A stretch of DNA of 64,000 nt from Gallionella sp. (GTDB lineage Bacteria > Pseudomonadota > Gammaproteobacteria > Burkholderiales > Gallionellaceae), in assembly GCA_028714075.1 (NCBI GenBank), contig JAQTMZ010000005.1, positions 1-64,000 of the forward strand, read 5' to 3'. The notes below the pieces were generated by a model. The model did not search any database. It was given only the letters and a program-made list of their open reading frames with translations, and was not told the DNA's origin. Position 1 is the stretch's first letter. The number at the start of each line of letters is the position of its first letter. Of this stretch, positions 19,018 through 31,098 are shown in pieces. Made by a program: the position numbers and the translations under genes.

Positions 19018-20526
19018 TTGCCTAGAAGAAAATGGAAAGAACCAGCAGCTAACGTTCTGGAAGAGCATCTAAAGACGTATCCATGCCCTAAAAGCTGTTC
19101 AACTCACCAGCGCATGGTTGAGTTATTCGGTGTTTCCACTGCTGATATTGATAACGATGTCCGGACGAATAACACAAAAGTCCCGCTCTCCAAGCAAATG
19201 GTCAATGGGTTCAAGATGAGGGAGCTCATTGCCACTACGGTGCGCCTATTTGGGCAAGGACTTATGGGCGGACAGCTAGCAGACTTTCCAAAAATCAATT
19301 CGGAGTATTCTTCAAATCCGGCACGGCTGATGGGATTTGCATTCGGTGCAATCTCTGACTTTTGCTTCAATATTGAGTATGTCAGACGCATTACGGACAA
19401 GCGGTGGTCGTATTGCGCCAAGGCGAACGACAACAGGGTTTATTACCCCTATCTTGGTGTGTGCCCTCATTGCATAACAAGAGTCGAGAAACCCACACAA
19501 GCTGTCCTAGGTGCAGATTCAGATGCAAGCAATGCAGAAAAAGAGTCTCGAGCTAGATATTTCGGGAACAAGATTGAAAGTCACCACGTTGGGCGTATTG
19601 GTGAAAGAGTGATTGTTTATATTCTCGATCTCCTTACTAAGTCAAGGTTCGAGGATTCCACAACGCTGATGGTTTTTGATGACCAGCATGATGTTGATGC
19701 AGCAATCTTTTTCGATGGTATCGGAGTACTTGCGCAAATAAAGGCTAGTCCGTTGATATTGCTCCCCGTTATGTCAAAGCTAAGCGCTCCCTTAACAGAT
19801 GGCGTATCTGACAGCACCGGACTACCTGAAAAGCGCAAAGACCACACATTTACGGATTTTGCGGCATCAGAACATGAATTGAGTCTGTATTTTTCGCTTG
19901 ATGACACCAGCCTTTCAATTGGGAAGAAAGATGGAAAGAATTGGCCGTACGAGCCAATGCTGAGCCAGTTGGACGAAAAAACCGTAATGAAAATTATCGA
20001 AAACTGGTTGTCGATATATTTATCCTTTGAGATACCAAAAAAAGAGCGTGAGGGCGAGGATGTGAGTCGCGCCTACCTTACATCTGGGTGGGGGGCGCCA
20101 ATTGACGACAACAAGACTAAATCCGGCCTAGCCCGCTCAGACAACATGATGAAGGGTACATATGCCAGCCTAAAATATGGTGCGTACTATGTGCAAGGAT
20201 GTCAGCGAAAAACACTTAAGACTACGCTGGTCGCTAACATAGACCCCGCACATCAATATGCGGACTATTTAGAAAAGCTTGAGGACATTCGTTGGGGACA
20301 CAAGGGGGATTTTATTCCCGTTGATGTCAATGATGGCCCAGACATTTATTCAATTGAAGCAAAGAAGCTCACATACCTCTTTGACAGCGTATTTACGTTC
20401 AATCGGCAAATTATGAATGATGCGCAACTTGCGGATGCCTGGAATTTAGGTGGTTTTATCAAGCGTCTGGCGAATAATGAACTTGGTGAGTTTCTAGAAG
20501 ATTGGGGTAGTGTTGATGAGGAGTAA
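19018..20526 (+). CDS. Probable type II restriction endonuclease
   Basis: 502 residues, starting at TTG after TTTAGGGG. No close family was recognised. A PD-(D/E)XK-like core is suggested by HDVDAAIFF near residue 222 followed by VLAQIKAS near residue 236, with Q in place of the usual D/E before I-K. A Cys pair (YLGVCPHC, near residue 145) and an earlier C-x3-C hint at a metal site. It overlaps the methyltransferase gene by about 11 bp, the classic layout of a restriction-modification pair. The weak TTG start may keep endonuclease levels low relative to the methyltransferase. AT-rich composition supports recent transfer. Confidence 0.6.
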   Translation: MPRRKWKEPAANVLEEHLKTYPCPKSCSTHQRMVELFGVSTADIDNDVRTNNTKVPLSKQMVNGFKMRELIATTVRLFGQGLMGGQLADFPKINSEYSSNPARLMGFAFGAISDFCFNIEYVRRITDKRWSYCAKANDNRVYYPYLGVCPHCITRVEKPTQAVLGADSDASNAEKESRARYFGNKIESHHVGRIGERVIVYILDLLTKSRFEDSTTLMVFDDQHDVDAAIFFDGIGVLAQIKASPLILLPVMSKLSAPLTDGVSDSTGLPEKRKDHTFTDFAASEHELSLYFSLDDTSLSIGKKDGKNWPYEPMLSQLDEKTVMKIIENWLSIYLSFEIPKKEREGEDVSRAYLTSGWGAPIDDNKTKSGLARSDNMMKGTYASLKYGAYYVQGCQRKTLKTTLVANIDPAHQYADYLEKLEDIRWGHKGDFIPVDVNDGPDIYSIEAKKLTYLFDSVFTFNRQIMNDAQLADAWNLGGFIKRLANNELGEFLEDWGSVDEE

Positions 20527-22399
20527 TTCAAGACGTTATCTTATTGTCACCCTCAGGCACAACATTGGAATCGAAAGCGATGTAAAGCTGGCACTTGATG
20601 AATTTTCAGCAATTTGCAGCTTGCCGTCTTCTAAATCAATCCGTCAAATTGAGTCGGCGGAAGAGTTGTCGGCAATTCTGCGCAATCTGGAAGTAAACAA
20701 CCAGGCTTCAAGACTGCTAACGCACAACTTACGTCAAGATGGTGCAGTAGCTTTTGCAATTGAAGGCGTAACCGCAAAACAGTTCGAAGCAGTGTTGAAG
20801 AATTGTGCCTTTGGACAGGAGGTGTTGTATCTCTCTTCTCAGCAAGTGCAGATAGATGATTTGCTCTGCAAGAAGTTGTCGCGTGAATTTGTAGTCTCAG
20901 AGAAGGGGATTGGCGTTCGGGGAATAACGCTTTCCTCCTTGCTTGATTACAGTACCAAGATGGTTTCAAACAGAATGGCAGGAGGCAATGTTTCGGTTGC
21001 GCTTGATGCTTTAGTAGATTACTTGCTTGACGAAATTGAGCCTAGAAACGGAATGCTCGCGGCGATACGGGGGGCATTAGATGCAAAGAAAACTACGCTC
21101 TATCTGACGCACGAGTTGCACCTATACAAGGGGAAGTTCTTCCCCAGAATGGTTCGCAGTCTAATGAACCGTTTCTTGGTGAAGCCCAATAGCTTAGTTG
21201 TCGACCCATTTGCTGGAAGTGGAACTGCTCTACTTGAGGCTTCTTTGCTGGGACATGCCTCGATTGGGATTGATGTTGACCCCACATCTGTACTGATTAG
21301 CTCTCAAAAGCTGACTCCAAAAGATATTGATCCAATTGCAATGCAAGATGCCTGCGTTGCTATCTATGATGCTGTAAATGGCAATGAAGAAACGCTATTC
21401 ACAACCAGTCACTATAGCTTGGGTGGTTGGGAAAAATTCAAGGTTGATGCGCCTGAGCCAATGCGTAGCAGACTTATTAAGCGTGGGAATGAAGAAGGAT
21501 ATGACCTTCTTGGTGAAGTTGAAAATGACTCAGCTAAAGCCTTGTGTCTAATCAGCCAATTGCCAGTTGAGATTCAGCCAATTATGCGTGTGTGCTTATC
21601 TCATGCGCTGACAAAAAAGCTGAGACTGCGTTTTGTGGGCATTGGTAATGGTCGCTTTACAATCGATGTGGCAAAGGCTGGCGTACTAGATATGTTCGTC
21701 AAGAAGGCATTTCACATCGTTGCGATTAATGAAATATTTTTTTGGCTGAAGCGATATGGAATGGAATTTCCTGTTGCAGAAGTTATTAGAGGCTCAGCAA
21801 AGGATTTTCACAGATTGCTAGGTGGTAGAAAAGCGGATTTGATATTGACTAGCCCTCCTTACATTCCTGCATCCTCAGGAAGAGAGCACTATGCTAGGGC
21901 AAGAGCCATTCCGCTTGTATTTACAGGCGCTGCGACTCTAGAGGAGCTAGACCATCTTGACGAGGCATTCATTGGCGAAATGTCTGCTCAGACAGATACG
22001 CTTCACCTCGAACAGGCTATGCCGCCAGCTATCAAGAGAACCTTGACGTTTTTGCGTGAGGATAAACAACGGCTACCAAAATATTTGCCTACACTTAACT
22101 ATTACGTTGATCTTGAAAAGGTATTGATAAATACCCGACAGAGTTTAAGTGACAAAGGTAAAGCTCTATTTGTCGTCGCCTCTGCGCATACCTTTTACAT
22201 TCATAAAACAAAGGAAATATTGCACACGGTTGATGCAGTAACGGCGATTTCTGAATTGGGGGTCAAGGCTGGCTTAAAGCTAGAGGAAGTAATTCATATC
22301 CCTCTCAAGAAATCTGGCGGCCTGAATGCAAGACCTCGTTCTACCGATGAATATAGTGAATCGGTAGTTGTGTTTTCAAGATATGACTCCAAAAGTTAA
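20516..22399 (+). CDS. DNA amino-methyltransferase (N4-cytosine or N6-adenine)
   Basis: 627 residues. The SAM motif I VVDPFAGSGTALLEASL is near residue 227, preceded by a motif X-like HELHLYKGKFFPRMVRSL (first part HELHLYKGKFFP). The catalytic motif IV LTSPPYIPASSGREHYA is near residue 444. Motif I comes before motif IV with about 215 residues between, an alpha-like order although TSPPY is more usual in beta-class enzymes. The first ~200 residues form an extra N-terminal domain of unknown role. ATG 20516 is chosen (GGGGT 8 bp upstream); GTG and TTG codons at 20510 and 20513 are alternatives. It should protect the sites cut by the upstream endonuclease. Confidence 0.8.
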   Translation: MRSNSRRYLIVTLRHNIGIESDVKLALDEFSAICSLPSSKSIRQIESAEELSAILRNLEVNNQASRLLTHNLRQDGAVAFAIEGVTAKQFEAVLKNCAFGQEVLYLSSQQVQIDDLLCKKLSREFVVSEKGIGVRGITLSSLLDYSTKMVSNRMAGGNVSVALDALVDYLLDEIEPRNGMLAAIRGALDAKKTTLYLTHELHLYKGKFFPRMVRSLMNRFLVKPNSLVVDPFAGSGTALLEASLLGHASIGIDVDPTSVLISSQKLTPKDIDPIAMQDACVAIYDAVNGNEETLFTTSHYSLGGWEKFKVDAPEPMRSRLIKRGNEEGYDLLGEVENDSAKALCLISQLPVEIQPIMRVCLSHALTKKLRLRFVGIGNGRFTIDVAKAGVLDMFVKKAFHIVAINEIFFWLKRYGMEFPVAEVIRGSAKDFHRLLGGRKADLILTSPPYIPASSGREHYARARAIPLVFTGAATLEELDHLDEAFIGEMSAQTDTLHLEQAMPPAIKRTLTFLREDKQRLPKYLPTLNYYVDLEKVLINTRQSLSDKGKALFVVASAHTFYIHKTKEILHTVDAVTAISELGVKAGLKLEEVIHIPLKKSGGLNARPRSTDEYSESVVVFSRYDSKS

Positions 22400-22669
22400 C
22401 TCTATATGTCAAGGGAGCAGAATGTAGATGTTGAGCGTTCAAAACTACCAATGGCCAGCGACAAAATAAACAGAACTAAAGAGCTCGGCATCGCATTTGA
22501 TTTGAACTGGCGTTAAAGACCGCTTCGTGTCGAGAACTGCTGATCACCAATGCTCGCTAACGGGCAGTATGTTTTTCTTATTCTTTCCTGCGTTGCGCTG
22601 CTGATGTTGATGATCCGTCTGCGTCCATCAGTACCTGAACATAAGCACGATATTGATATGAGTAGATAA
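22400..22669. other. Gap between methyltransferase and integrase
   Basis: Only a 36-codon frame (22406-22516) without a ribosome site is present. The two flanking genes converge here. No terminator of good quality is seen. Confidence 0.4.
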
Positions 22670-23911
22670 TTAGCCCAACTTCTTGAACGGTAGTACGGTA
22701 GCGCCAGCGCGTAATCCATCCAAAAAATCCGCCCAAGCCTGCATCATTTTTCTGCGTTCATCGAGTCGCAGTAGATGCGTTTCTCTCTTGTACGCTGCCC
22801 GAACTTGGTCTTGATCCGCGTGCGCAAGTTGCAGTTCAATCAGTCGCACGTCGTAACCCAAATGCTCCAAGTTTGTGGATGCCATCGCACGGAAGCCGTG
22901 AGCGGTCATTTCCTCTTTCGTGTATCCCATCCGCCGCAAGGCGGCAAGTAAGGCTACATCAGATAAACATCGAGAAAGGGCACGAGGAGAAGGGAATAGG
23001 TATTCGCTTTCATGAGTTTTGCGCAACTCTTCCAGAATCGCCGCCGCCTGATCCGATAGCGGAACAATATGGGGGCGTTTAGCCTTCATCCGTCCCCCAG
23101 GGATCGTCCACAACCGCCCGCTAATATCAAATTCATCCCATTTGGCTTGCCGCAGTTCTCCCGGCCTTACAAACACCAATGGCGCGAGCTTTAGAGCCAG
23201 CCGCACCACTTCGGAGCCCTTGTATTCCTCTATGTTCCTCAGCAGCGCACCGATTGCTTGCGGCTCTGTAATCGCCCCTAAGTGCGTTTCTTTGGCTGGT
23301 GGCAATGCACCTTTCAAGGACAGCGTAACGTCATATTCCGCACGTCCTGTGCTGACCGCGTACCTCCATATCTGGCCGCAGTTCTGCAATAACCGATGCG
23401 CAGTTTCAAGCGCTCCACGCGCTTCAACCCTCCGCAGAACGGATAGCAACTCAATGGGCTTCACTGTATTTATCCCGACCCCCTTGAAGTGCGGGAATAA
23501 GTCACGCTCAAGCCGTCGGATGATCTTGGATGCGTGGCTGTCCACCCATTGGCTACCGAACTTTTCAAACCATTCCCGGCTGATTGCCTCGACTGCTTCC
23601 AATGCTTCAGCAGGCGCGGTAGCGGTGGAGGCTTTTGCTGCCGCCGCTTCTTTCTTCACTTCCATGGGATCGAGCCCGCCCGCAATTAGCTTGCGCGCCT
23701 CTATCGTCCATTCTCGCACGGTCTTTAATCCCACCTCCGGATATTGGCCGAAGCTCAACAGCTTTTCCTTGCCCTCGATCCTATACTTGAGCCGCCACAA
23801 CTTGCCGCCATTGGTTCTGACCAGTAAATGCAAACCATCACCGTCTGACAGCTTGTAATCCTTCGCGCCGGGTTTGGCCGCTGCCACGGCCTTGTCATTA
23901 AGCTTGCCCAT
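22670..23911 (-). CDS. int: P4-type tyrosine integrase of the ssrA island
   Basis: 413 residues. It has an N-terminal DUF4102 arm-binding domain (KLSDGDGLHLLVRTNGGK, LLSFGQYPEVGLKTVRE; quoted separately), a core-binding SAM-like domain and a catalytic domain. The tetrad is visible as R in FVRPGELR, H-x-x-R in AHGFRAMAST near residue 338, H in LQLAHAD near 364, and the nucleophile Y in AAYKRET near 374. The start at 23911 follows AGAAAGGG. It lies next to the ssrA 3' end, reading away from it, as usual for ssrA-integrated islands. TTACCCCCA repeats just upstream are probable arm sites. Confidence 0.95.
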   Translation of the reverse strand: MGKLNDKAVAAAKPGAKDYKLSDGDGLHLLVRTNGGKLWRLKYRIEGKEKLLSFGQYPEVGLKTVREWTIEARKLIAGGLDPMEVKKEAAAAKASTATAPAEALEAVEAISREWFEKFGSQWVDSHASKIIRRLERDLFPHFKGVGINTVKPIELLSVLRRVEARGALETAHRLLQNCGQIWRYAVSTGRAEYDVTLSLKGALPPAKETHLGAITEPQAIGALLRNIEEYKGSEVVRLALKLAPLVFVRPGELRQAKWDEFDISGRLWTIPGGRMKAKRPHIVPLSDQAAAILEELRKTHESEYLFPSPRALSRCLSDVALLAALRRMGYTKEEMTAHGFRAMASTNLEHLGYDVRLIELQLAHADQDQVRAAYKRETHLLRLDERRKMMQAWADFLDGLRAGATVLPFKKLG

Positions 23912-23947
23912 TTTCGCCCTTTCTTTTTTTTGTTTGGATATAATTAC

Positions 23948-23999
23948 GTTACCCCCAGTGCTCAAAAAAAGCAAGAATTACCCCCAACGTTACCCCCAC
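23948..23999. promoter_or_regulatory. Integrase arm-type repeats, right
   Basis: TTACCCCCA occurs at 23949, 23978 and 23990. The last two have the same 12-bp period as the pair at 15122/15134. They lie between int and the ssrA end. Confidence 0.55.
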
Positions 24000-24107
24000 A
24001 AAAAGTGAACACAGCGGAACGATTGCGAATAATGGCGAACCAATGAGGAAAGCTACAACATGGCTGAAAGTGGCTTGTTTATTGGTGTTTGCGTAGTAAA
24101 ACCCAAT

Positions 24108-24131
24108 AAAAAAGCCACCGCGAAGGGTGGC
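24108..24131 (-). terminator. Current ssrA terminator (brought by the island)
   Basis: On the minus strand GCCACCCTTCGCGGTGGC is followed by TTTTTT, a textbook terminator 15 bases after the tmRNA CCA end. The original terminator survives at 15023-15050. Confidence 0.85.
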
Positions 24132-24145
24132 TGATTTATTGCTAT

Positions 24146-24514
24146 TGGTGGAGACGGCGGGAATTGAACCCGCGTCCGCAAGCACTCTACAGGCAGTTCT
24201 ACATACTTAGCCTGGCTGTTTGATTTAATCCCGTACACGCCAACCGGCGGGCTGGTAAAGGACGAGTCACCTTGTTTTTAGCTCCGATCAAAGTGACCCT
24301 GACCGGCACGATTCCATGTAATTTACCTCACTCATCTCGGCCTTGCGGCTTTGAGCCCCTCCATGGACAGCAGGGTGTGAGGTTCAGCCGACTAAGCGGC
24401 TAAAGCGTAGTTTTCGTCGTTTGCGACTAGTTTTTTCCAGCTGATTTACGAGGTGGCGGGTCCTCGGTATGCCCTACACTGCTTTGCAACCCACGTCGAA
24501 GCCAAGTCGTCCCC
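24146..24514 (-). ncRNA. ssrA: tmRNA
   Basis: About 369 nt. The 5' GGGGACG pairs with 3' CGTCTCC before ACCA to make the acceptor stem, and the T-arm GTTCAATTC is present. The resume codon GCA starts the tag frame at 24424 and stop TAG ends at 24392, giving the tag (A)ANDENYALAA. tmRNA with SmpB rescues stalled ribosomes and marks the unfinished protein for proteolysis. The 3' end serves as the integration site of the island at 15.06-24.15 kb. A possible -10 (TACAAT) lies at 24547-24542 on the minus strand. Confidence 0.95.
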
Positions 24515-24553
24515 GGATGGTGATACTACAAAACGGTACAGATTGTAGCAGAG

Positions 24554-25207
24554 TCAGAGGGTGAGATAGCCGAGAAGTTCCGTCGGAATATCGATAATGC
24601 CGTGCGCGCTCCAGCTATCGAGCTGGGCATCGCCGCTGATGTAGCCGTAGCGTGCGATGATGCCGCGCATCGCGGCGGCGTTGGCGGCTTGCATGTCGCG
24701 CAGGTCGTCGCCGAGATACAGGCACTGTTCCGGCGTGACGCCGATGGTTTCGCAGGCCTTGAACATCGGTTCGGGATGGGGTTTCGCGTGTGCGCAGGTG
24801 TCGCCGCTGATCAGGCAGGCGGCGCGTTCGGCATAGCCCAGCGCCTGCATCAGCGGCACGGTGTAGCGGTGCGGTTTGTTGGTGACGATGCCCCAGCGGA
24901 TGCCGCGCTGTTCCAAAGCGACAACCAGTTCTGCCATGCCGGCGAACAGCCGCGTATGCACGCAGATGTTGCGCTCGTAATAGTCGAGGAAGATGTCGCG
25001 CAACGCGTCGTAATCCGGCGCATCCGGCTCGATGCCGAAGCCAAGCTTGAGCAGGCCGCGCGAGCCGTGCGAGGCTTGCAGCCTGGCAACCTCCAGCGGC
25101 AGCGGCGGCAGGTTGCGCGTGGCGCGGGCGTGGTTGAGCGCGGCGGCAAGGTCGGGTGCGGTGTCGGCGAAAGTGCCGTCGAGGTCGAACAGGACGGCCT
25201 TAATCAT
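24554..25207 (-). CDS. gph: Phosphoglycolate phosphatase-like HAD hydrolase
   Basis: 217 residues with HAD motif I VLFDLDGTFADT (nucleophile D at about 8), motif II GIVTNK near residue 110, the conserved K in AKPHPEP, and motif III YLGDDLRDMQAA. This subfamily dephosphorylates 2-phosphoglycolate formed by RuBisCO oxygenation or DNA repair. UbiG-adjacent Gph-type proteins of proteobacteria may also act on other phosphosugars. It follows ubiG in the same direction after about 70 bp containing a REP-like palindrome, as in many betaproteobacteria. Confidence 0.85.
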   Translation of the reverse strand: MIKAVLFDLDGTFADTAPDLAAALNHARATRNLPPLPLEVARLQASHGSRGLLKLGFGIEPDAPDYDALRDIFLDYYERNICVHTRLFAGMAELVVALEQRGIRWGIVTNKPHRYTVPLMQALGYAERAACLISGDTCAHAKPHPEPMFKACETIGVTPEQCLYLGDDLRDMQAANAAAMRGIIARYGYISGDAQLDSWSAHGIIDIPTELLGYLTL

Positions 25208-25234
25208 AAATGGTCATGGCGCACTGCTACATGA

Positions 25235-25254
25235 GGGCGTATTGCCATGCGCCC
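25235..25254. repeat. Diverged REP palindrome between ubiG and gph
   Basis: GGGCGTATTGCCATGCGCCC followed by CTACG, with the same outer arms and CTAC flank as the REP copies around the RAYT at 2.5-3.0 kb. It could be a trans-mobilised copy. Confidence 0.5.
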
Positions 25255-25274
25255 CTACGCGTTTCAATATCCTG

Positions 25275-25970
25275 TCAATCACGGCGGCAGGCGATCATGT
25301 AGTTCACATCCGTATCGCTGCCCAGCGAATACACCTTGCTGAGCGGGTTGTAGCTCATGCCGGTGATGTCTGTCAGGCTCAAGCCCGCGTTGCGGCAGGA
25401 TTGCGCGAGTTCGGAGGGTTTGATGAAGTTGTCGAAGTCGTGTGTGCCGTGCGGCAGCAGGTTCAATATGTATTCCGCGCCGATCACGGCGAGGAGATAA
25501 GATTTAAAGTTGCGGTTGAGTGTGGAAAAGAACACCCAGCCGCCCGGCTTGACCAGCCTTGCGCAGGCCGCGACCACGCTGTGCGGGTCGGGCACATGCT
25601 CGAGCATTTCCAGGCAGGTGACGATATCGTAGTGGCCGGGTTGCTCGGCGGCCAATTCTTCCACGGCTATTTTGCGGTAATTGACCCGCTTGCCGCTTTC
25701 CAGCAGATGCAGCTTGGCGACTTGCAGGGCTTTGTCGGACAGGTCGATGCCGCTGACATCCGCATTCAACCCGGCCATGCTTTCCGATAAAATGCCGCCG
25801 CCGCAGCCGACATCCAGCACGGTCTTGCCGGCGAGTCCGGCGTGGCGGTCGATGTAGCCCAGACGCAGCGGGTTGATATCGTGCAGCGGCTTGAATTCGC
25901 TGTTCGGGTCCCACCATTTGTGGGCCAGTTGCGAAAATTTATCCAGTTCGATGGGGTCGGCGTTGGTCAT
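25275..25970 (-). CDS. ubiG: Ubiquinone biosynthesis O-methyltransferase
   Basis: 231 residues. It matches UbiG from the N-terminus ([18 protein letters not shown]) through SAM motif [17 protein letters not shown], the [11 protein letters not shown] post-motif and [14 protein letters not shown]. It performs both O-methylations in ubiquinone synthesis, on the inner face of the membrane. The start at 25970 (MTNADPIE) is preferred over the longer frame because it fits the family's length. It is divergent from gyrA and followed by gph. Confidence 0.95.
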   Translation of the reverse strand: MTNADPIELDKFSQLAHKWWDPNSEFKPLHDINPLRLGYIDRHAGLAGKTVLDVGCGGGILSESMAGLNADVSGIDLSDKALQVAKLHLLESGKRVNYRKIAVEELAAEQPGHYDIVTCLEMLEHVPDPHSVVAACARLVKPGGWVFFSTLNRNFKSYLLAVIGAEYILNLLPHGTHDFDNFIKPSELAQSCRNAGLSLTDITGMSYNPLSKVYSLGSDTDVNYMIACRRD

Positions 25971-26049
25971 GGCGTGGGCGCTGATTAGCGGGGCGCTGAC
26001 TTTAACAAAACTTGGCGTTGCAGCCAAATAATATTGCTGCCCATGCGGG

Positions 26050-26080
26050 TGGCTCAGGGTTGCATCGCTGTGCTAAAATG
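26050..26080 (+). promoter_or_regulatory. Candidate gyrA promoter (extended -10)
   Basis: TGCTAAAAT at 26071-26079 reads as an extended -10 element. No good -35 is seen at 16-18 bp. It lies about 50 bp upstream of the gyrA start. Confidence 0.35.
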
Positions 26081-26125
26081 CGCGCTTTGTTATGCGTCGG
26101 TTGCCTTTAGGTCAAAGCAAAATCC

Positions 26126-28690
<2,565 letters not shown>

Positions 28691-28774
28691 GGAGCGAGAA
28701 AAATCCTCTCCCTGCTTTTAACTCAACCCTCAACCCACGATTCTCAATCACGATCGATATTTGAGTTGCCATAA

Positions 28775-29857
28775 ATGACTATTTACAACTTCAGCGCGGG
28801 GCCGGCTGTATTGCCGAAAGAAGTCTTGCAGCAAGCGCAGGCGGAATTGCTCGACTGGCACGGCAGCGGCATGTCGGTGATGGAAATGTCGCATCGCGGC
28901 AAGGAATACATGAGCATCCATGCGCAGGCGATCGCCGATCTGCGCGAGCTGATGAATGTTCCCGCCAACTACAAGGTGTTGTTCGTGCAAGGCGGCGGGC
29001 ATTTGCAGTTTTCCATGGTTCCGCTGAACTTGCTGCGTGGCAAGGCTTCTGCCGACTATGTGAACACCGGGGAATGGTCGAAGAAGGCCATCGACGAGGC
29101 AAAAAGATTCGGCGGCGTGAACGTGGTGGCGAACAACGCCGACCGGAATTGCACCTATATCCCGGCATTCGATACCTGGCGGCGCGACCCGAACGCGGCC
29201 TACCTGCACTATGTATCGAACGAAACCATCGGCGGTGTGGAGTTCAACTGGATACCAGAAGTTGGCGATGTGCCGCTGGTGGCGGACATGTCGTCCAACA
29301 TTCTGTCGCGCCCGGTCGATGTGAGCAAATACGGGTTGATCTACGCCGGTGCGCAGAAAAATATCGGCCCGGCAGGGCTGGCGCTGGTCATCGTGCGCGA
29401 CGACCTGCTCGGGCGGGCGGCGGCGAATACGCCGACCATGCTGGACTACAAGATTCACGCCGACGGCGACTCGATGTACAACACCCCCCCGACCTACGGC
29501 ATCTACATGTCCGGGCTGGTGTTCCAGTGGCTGAAGAAAAACGGCGGCATCGCCGCGATGGAGCGGGTCAACATCAAAAAAGCGGAGTTGCTGTATGCGG
29601 CGATTGACGCCAGCGACGGTTTCTACAGCTGCCCGGTGGCGAAGAGCGACCGGTCGCGCATGAATGTTCCCTTTACGCTGAAGGACACGAAACTGGACGG
29701 TGAATTCCTCAAGCAAGCCGATGCGCGCGGGCTGTTGCAATTGAAGGGGCACCGCTCGGTGGGCGGGATGCGCGCCTCGATTTACAATGCCATGCCATTG
29801 GCGGGCGTGCAGGCGCTGGTGGACTTCATGAATGAGTTCGCCCAAGAGCGCCGCTGA
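28775..29857 (+). CDS. serC: Phosphoserine aminotransferase
   Basis: 360 residues, beginning [20 protein letters not shown] (start [10 protein letters not shown]), a hallmark of SerC. The PLP lysine is in [11 protein letters not shown] near residue 195. It converts 3-phosphohydroxypyruvate to phosphoserine and also serves pyridoxal phosphate synthesis. It lies 85 bp after gyrA and 50 bp before a serA homologue, so two successive serine-pathway steps are adjacent. Near the end it has the [18 protein letters not shown] signature (in part [13 protein letters not shown]). Confidence 0.97.
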   Translation: MTIYNFSAGPAVLPKEVLQQAQAELLDWHGSGMSVMEMSHRGKEYMSIHAQAIADLRELMNVPANYKVLFVQGGGHLQFSMVPLNLLRGKASADYVNTGEWSKKAIDEAKRFGGVNVVANNADRNCTYIPAFDTWRRDPNAAYLHYVSNETIGGVEFNWIPEVGDVPLVADMSSNILSRPVDVSKYGLIYAGAQKNIGPAGLALVIVRDDLLGRAAANTPTMLDYKIHADGDSMYNTPPTYGIYMSGLVFQWLKKNGGIAAMERVNIKKAELLYAAIDASDGFYSCPVAKSDRSRMNVPFTLKDTKLDGEFLKQADARGLLQLKGHRSVGGMRASIYNAMPLAGVQALVDFMNEFAQERR

Positions 29858-29907
29858 CAACAAAACATTTAACGGCAATACAACCAACAGAAAGCCGCTG
29901 GCGGAAA

Positions 29908-31098
29908 ATGGCAAGCCAATATCGCATCCTTACGCTAAACAAAATTTCAGCCCTTGGGCTGAAACGCTTTCCTGCGCCTGCGTATCTGGTCGGCAATGAC
30001 ATCGCCGAGCCGGATGCGATTCTGGTGCGTTCGCAAGCGATGCACGACATGGATATTCCCGCCAGCGTGAAAGCGATTGCGCGCGCCGGTGCCGGAACCA
30101 ACAATATTCCGGTCACCAAAATGAATGCGCGCGGCGTGCCGGTGTTCAACGCGGCCGGCGCGAATGCCAATGCGGTGAAGGAGCTGGTGGTTGCAGGGAT
30201 GCTGCTGGCTGCGCGCAACATCGCCCCCGCGCTGCAATTCACCGCAGGATTGCAGGGCGACGATGCGGCCCAGCAAAAACTGGCCGAGGACGGCAAAAAG
30301 AATTTTGCGGGCATCGAGCTGAAAGGCCGCACGCTGGGTATTATCGGATTGGGGGCGGTCGGCCGCCTGGTCGCGGAAGCCGCGTTGGCTTTGGGAATGC
30401 GCGTGTACGGTTACGATCCGGGAATCACGGTAGAGGCTGCATGGGGCCTGTCAGCGCAGGTAAAGAAGGCAAACAGTATCGAGGAGTTGCTCAAGGACGG
30501 CGACTTCGTCACGCTGCATGTGCCGTTGCTGGATGCAACGCGCGGATTGATAAATGCGCAGCGCGTGCAGCAGATGAAGCCGGGCAGCGTGCTGCTGAAC
30601 TTTTCGCGCGATACGATCGTGGATAATGATGCGGTGCTGGAAGGCTTGGCGAGCAAGCATTTGCGCGGCTATGTGTGTGATTTTCCCGCGCGGAAATTGC
30701 AGGGGCAGGACAACGTGGTGGCTTTGCCGCATCTTGGCGCGTCCACCGAAGAGGCGGAAGAAAACTGTGCGGTGATGGTGGTAGACCGGTTGCGCGACTA
30801 TCTGGAACACGGCAACTTGGCTAATACGGTAAATTTTCCAACAGTGACGATGCCGCGGGAATCATCTTTTCGTCTGGCAATTTCCAATAGCAACGTGCCT
30901 AACATGCTGGGGCAGATTTCCACCAAACTGGCGCAGGCGGGCATCAACATCCACAATATGATGAACAAGTCGCGCGGTGAAATGGCTTACACGCTGGTCG
31001 ATACCGACAGCGCGCCGCCTGCCGCACTGATCGCACAGATCGCCGCCATTCCCGGCGTGTTGATGGTGCGCGACTTGCCTTTGGTAGAAACAATATGA
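29908..31098 (+). CDS. serA: D-3-phosphoglycerate dehydrogenase with ACT domain
   Basis: 396 residues of the D-isomer hydroxyacid dehydrogenase family. It has an N-terminal substrate-domain strand with ARAGAGTNNIPV, the NAD fold with GIIGLGAVGRLVAEAA near residue 145, catalytic-type FSRDTIVD, and GASTEEAEENCA with the histidine just before (ALPHLGAS). A C-terminal ACT domain of about 70 residues is expected to bind serine for feedback control. It catalyses the first step of serine synthesis. It follows serC and overlaps pheA by 4 bp, tying serine and aromatic synthesis into one operon. Confidence 0.9.
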   Translation: MASQYRILTLNKISALGLKRFPAPAYLVGNDIAEPDAILVRSQAMHDMDIPASVKAIARAGAGTNNIPVTKMNARGVPVFNAAGANANAVKELVVAGMLLAARNIAPALQFTAGLQGDDAAQQKLAEDGKKNFAGIELKGRTLGIIGLGAVGRLVAEAALALGMRVYGYDPGITVEAAWGLSAQVKKANSIEELLKDGDFVTLHVPLLDATRGLINAQRVQQMKPGSVLLNFSRDTIVDNDAVLEGLASKHLRGYVCDFPARKLQGQDNVVALPHLGASTEEAEENCAVMVVDRLRDYLEHGNLANTVNFPTVTMPRESSFRLAISNSNVPNMLGQISTKLAQAGINIHNMMNKSRGEMAYTLVDTDSAPPAALIAQIAAIPGVLMVRDLPLVETI

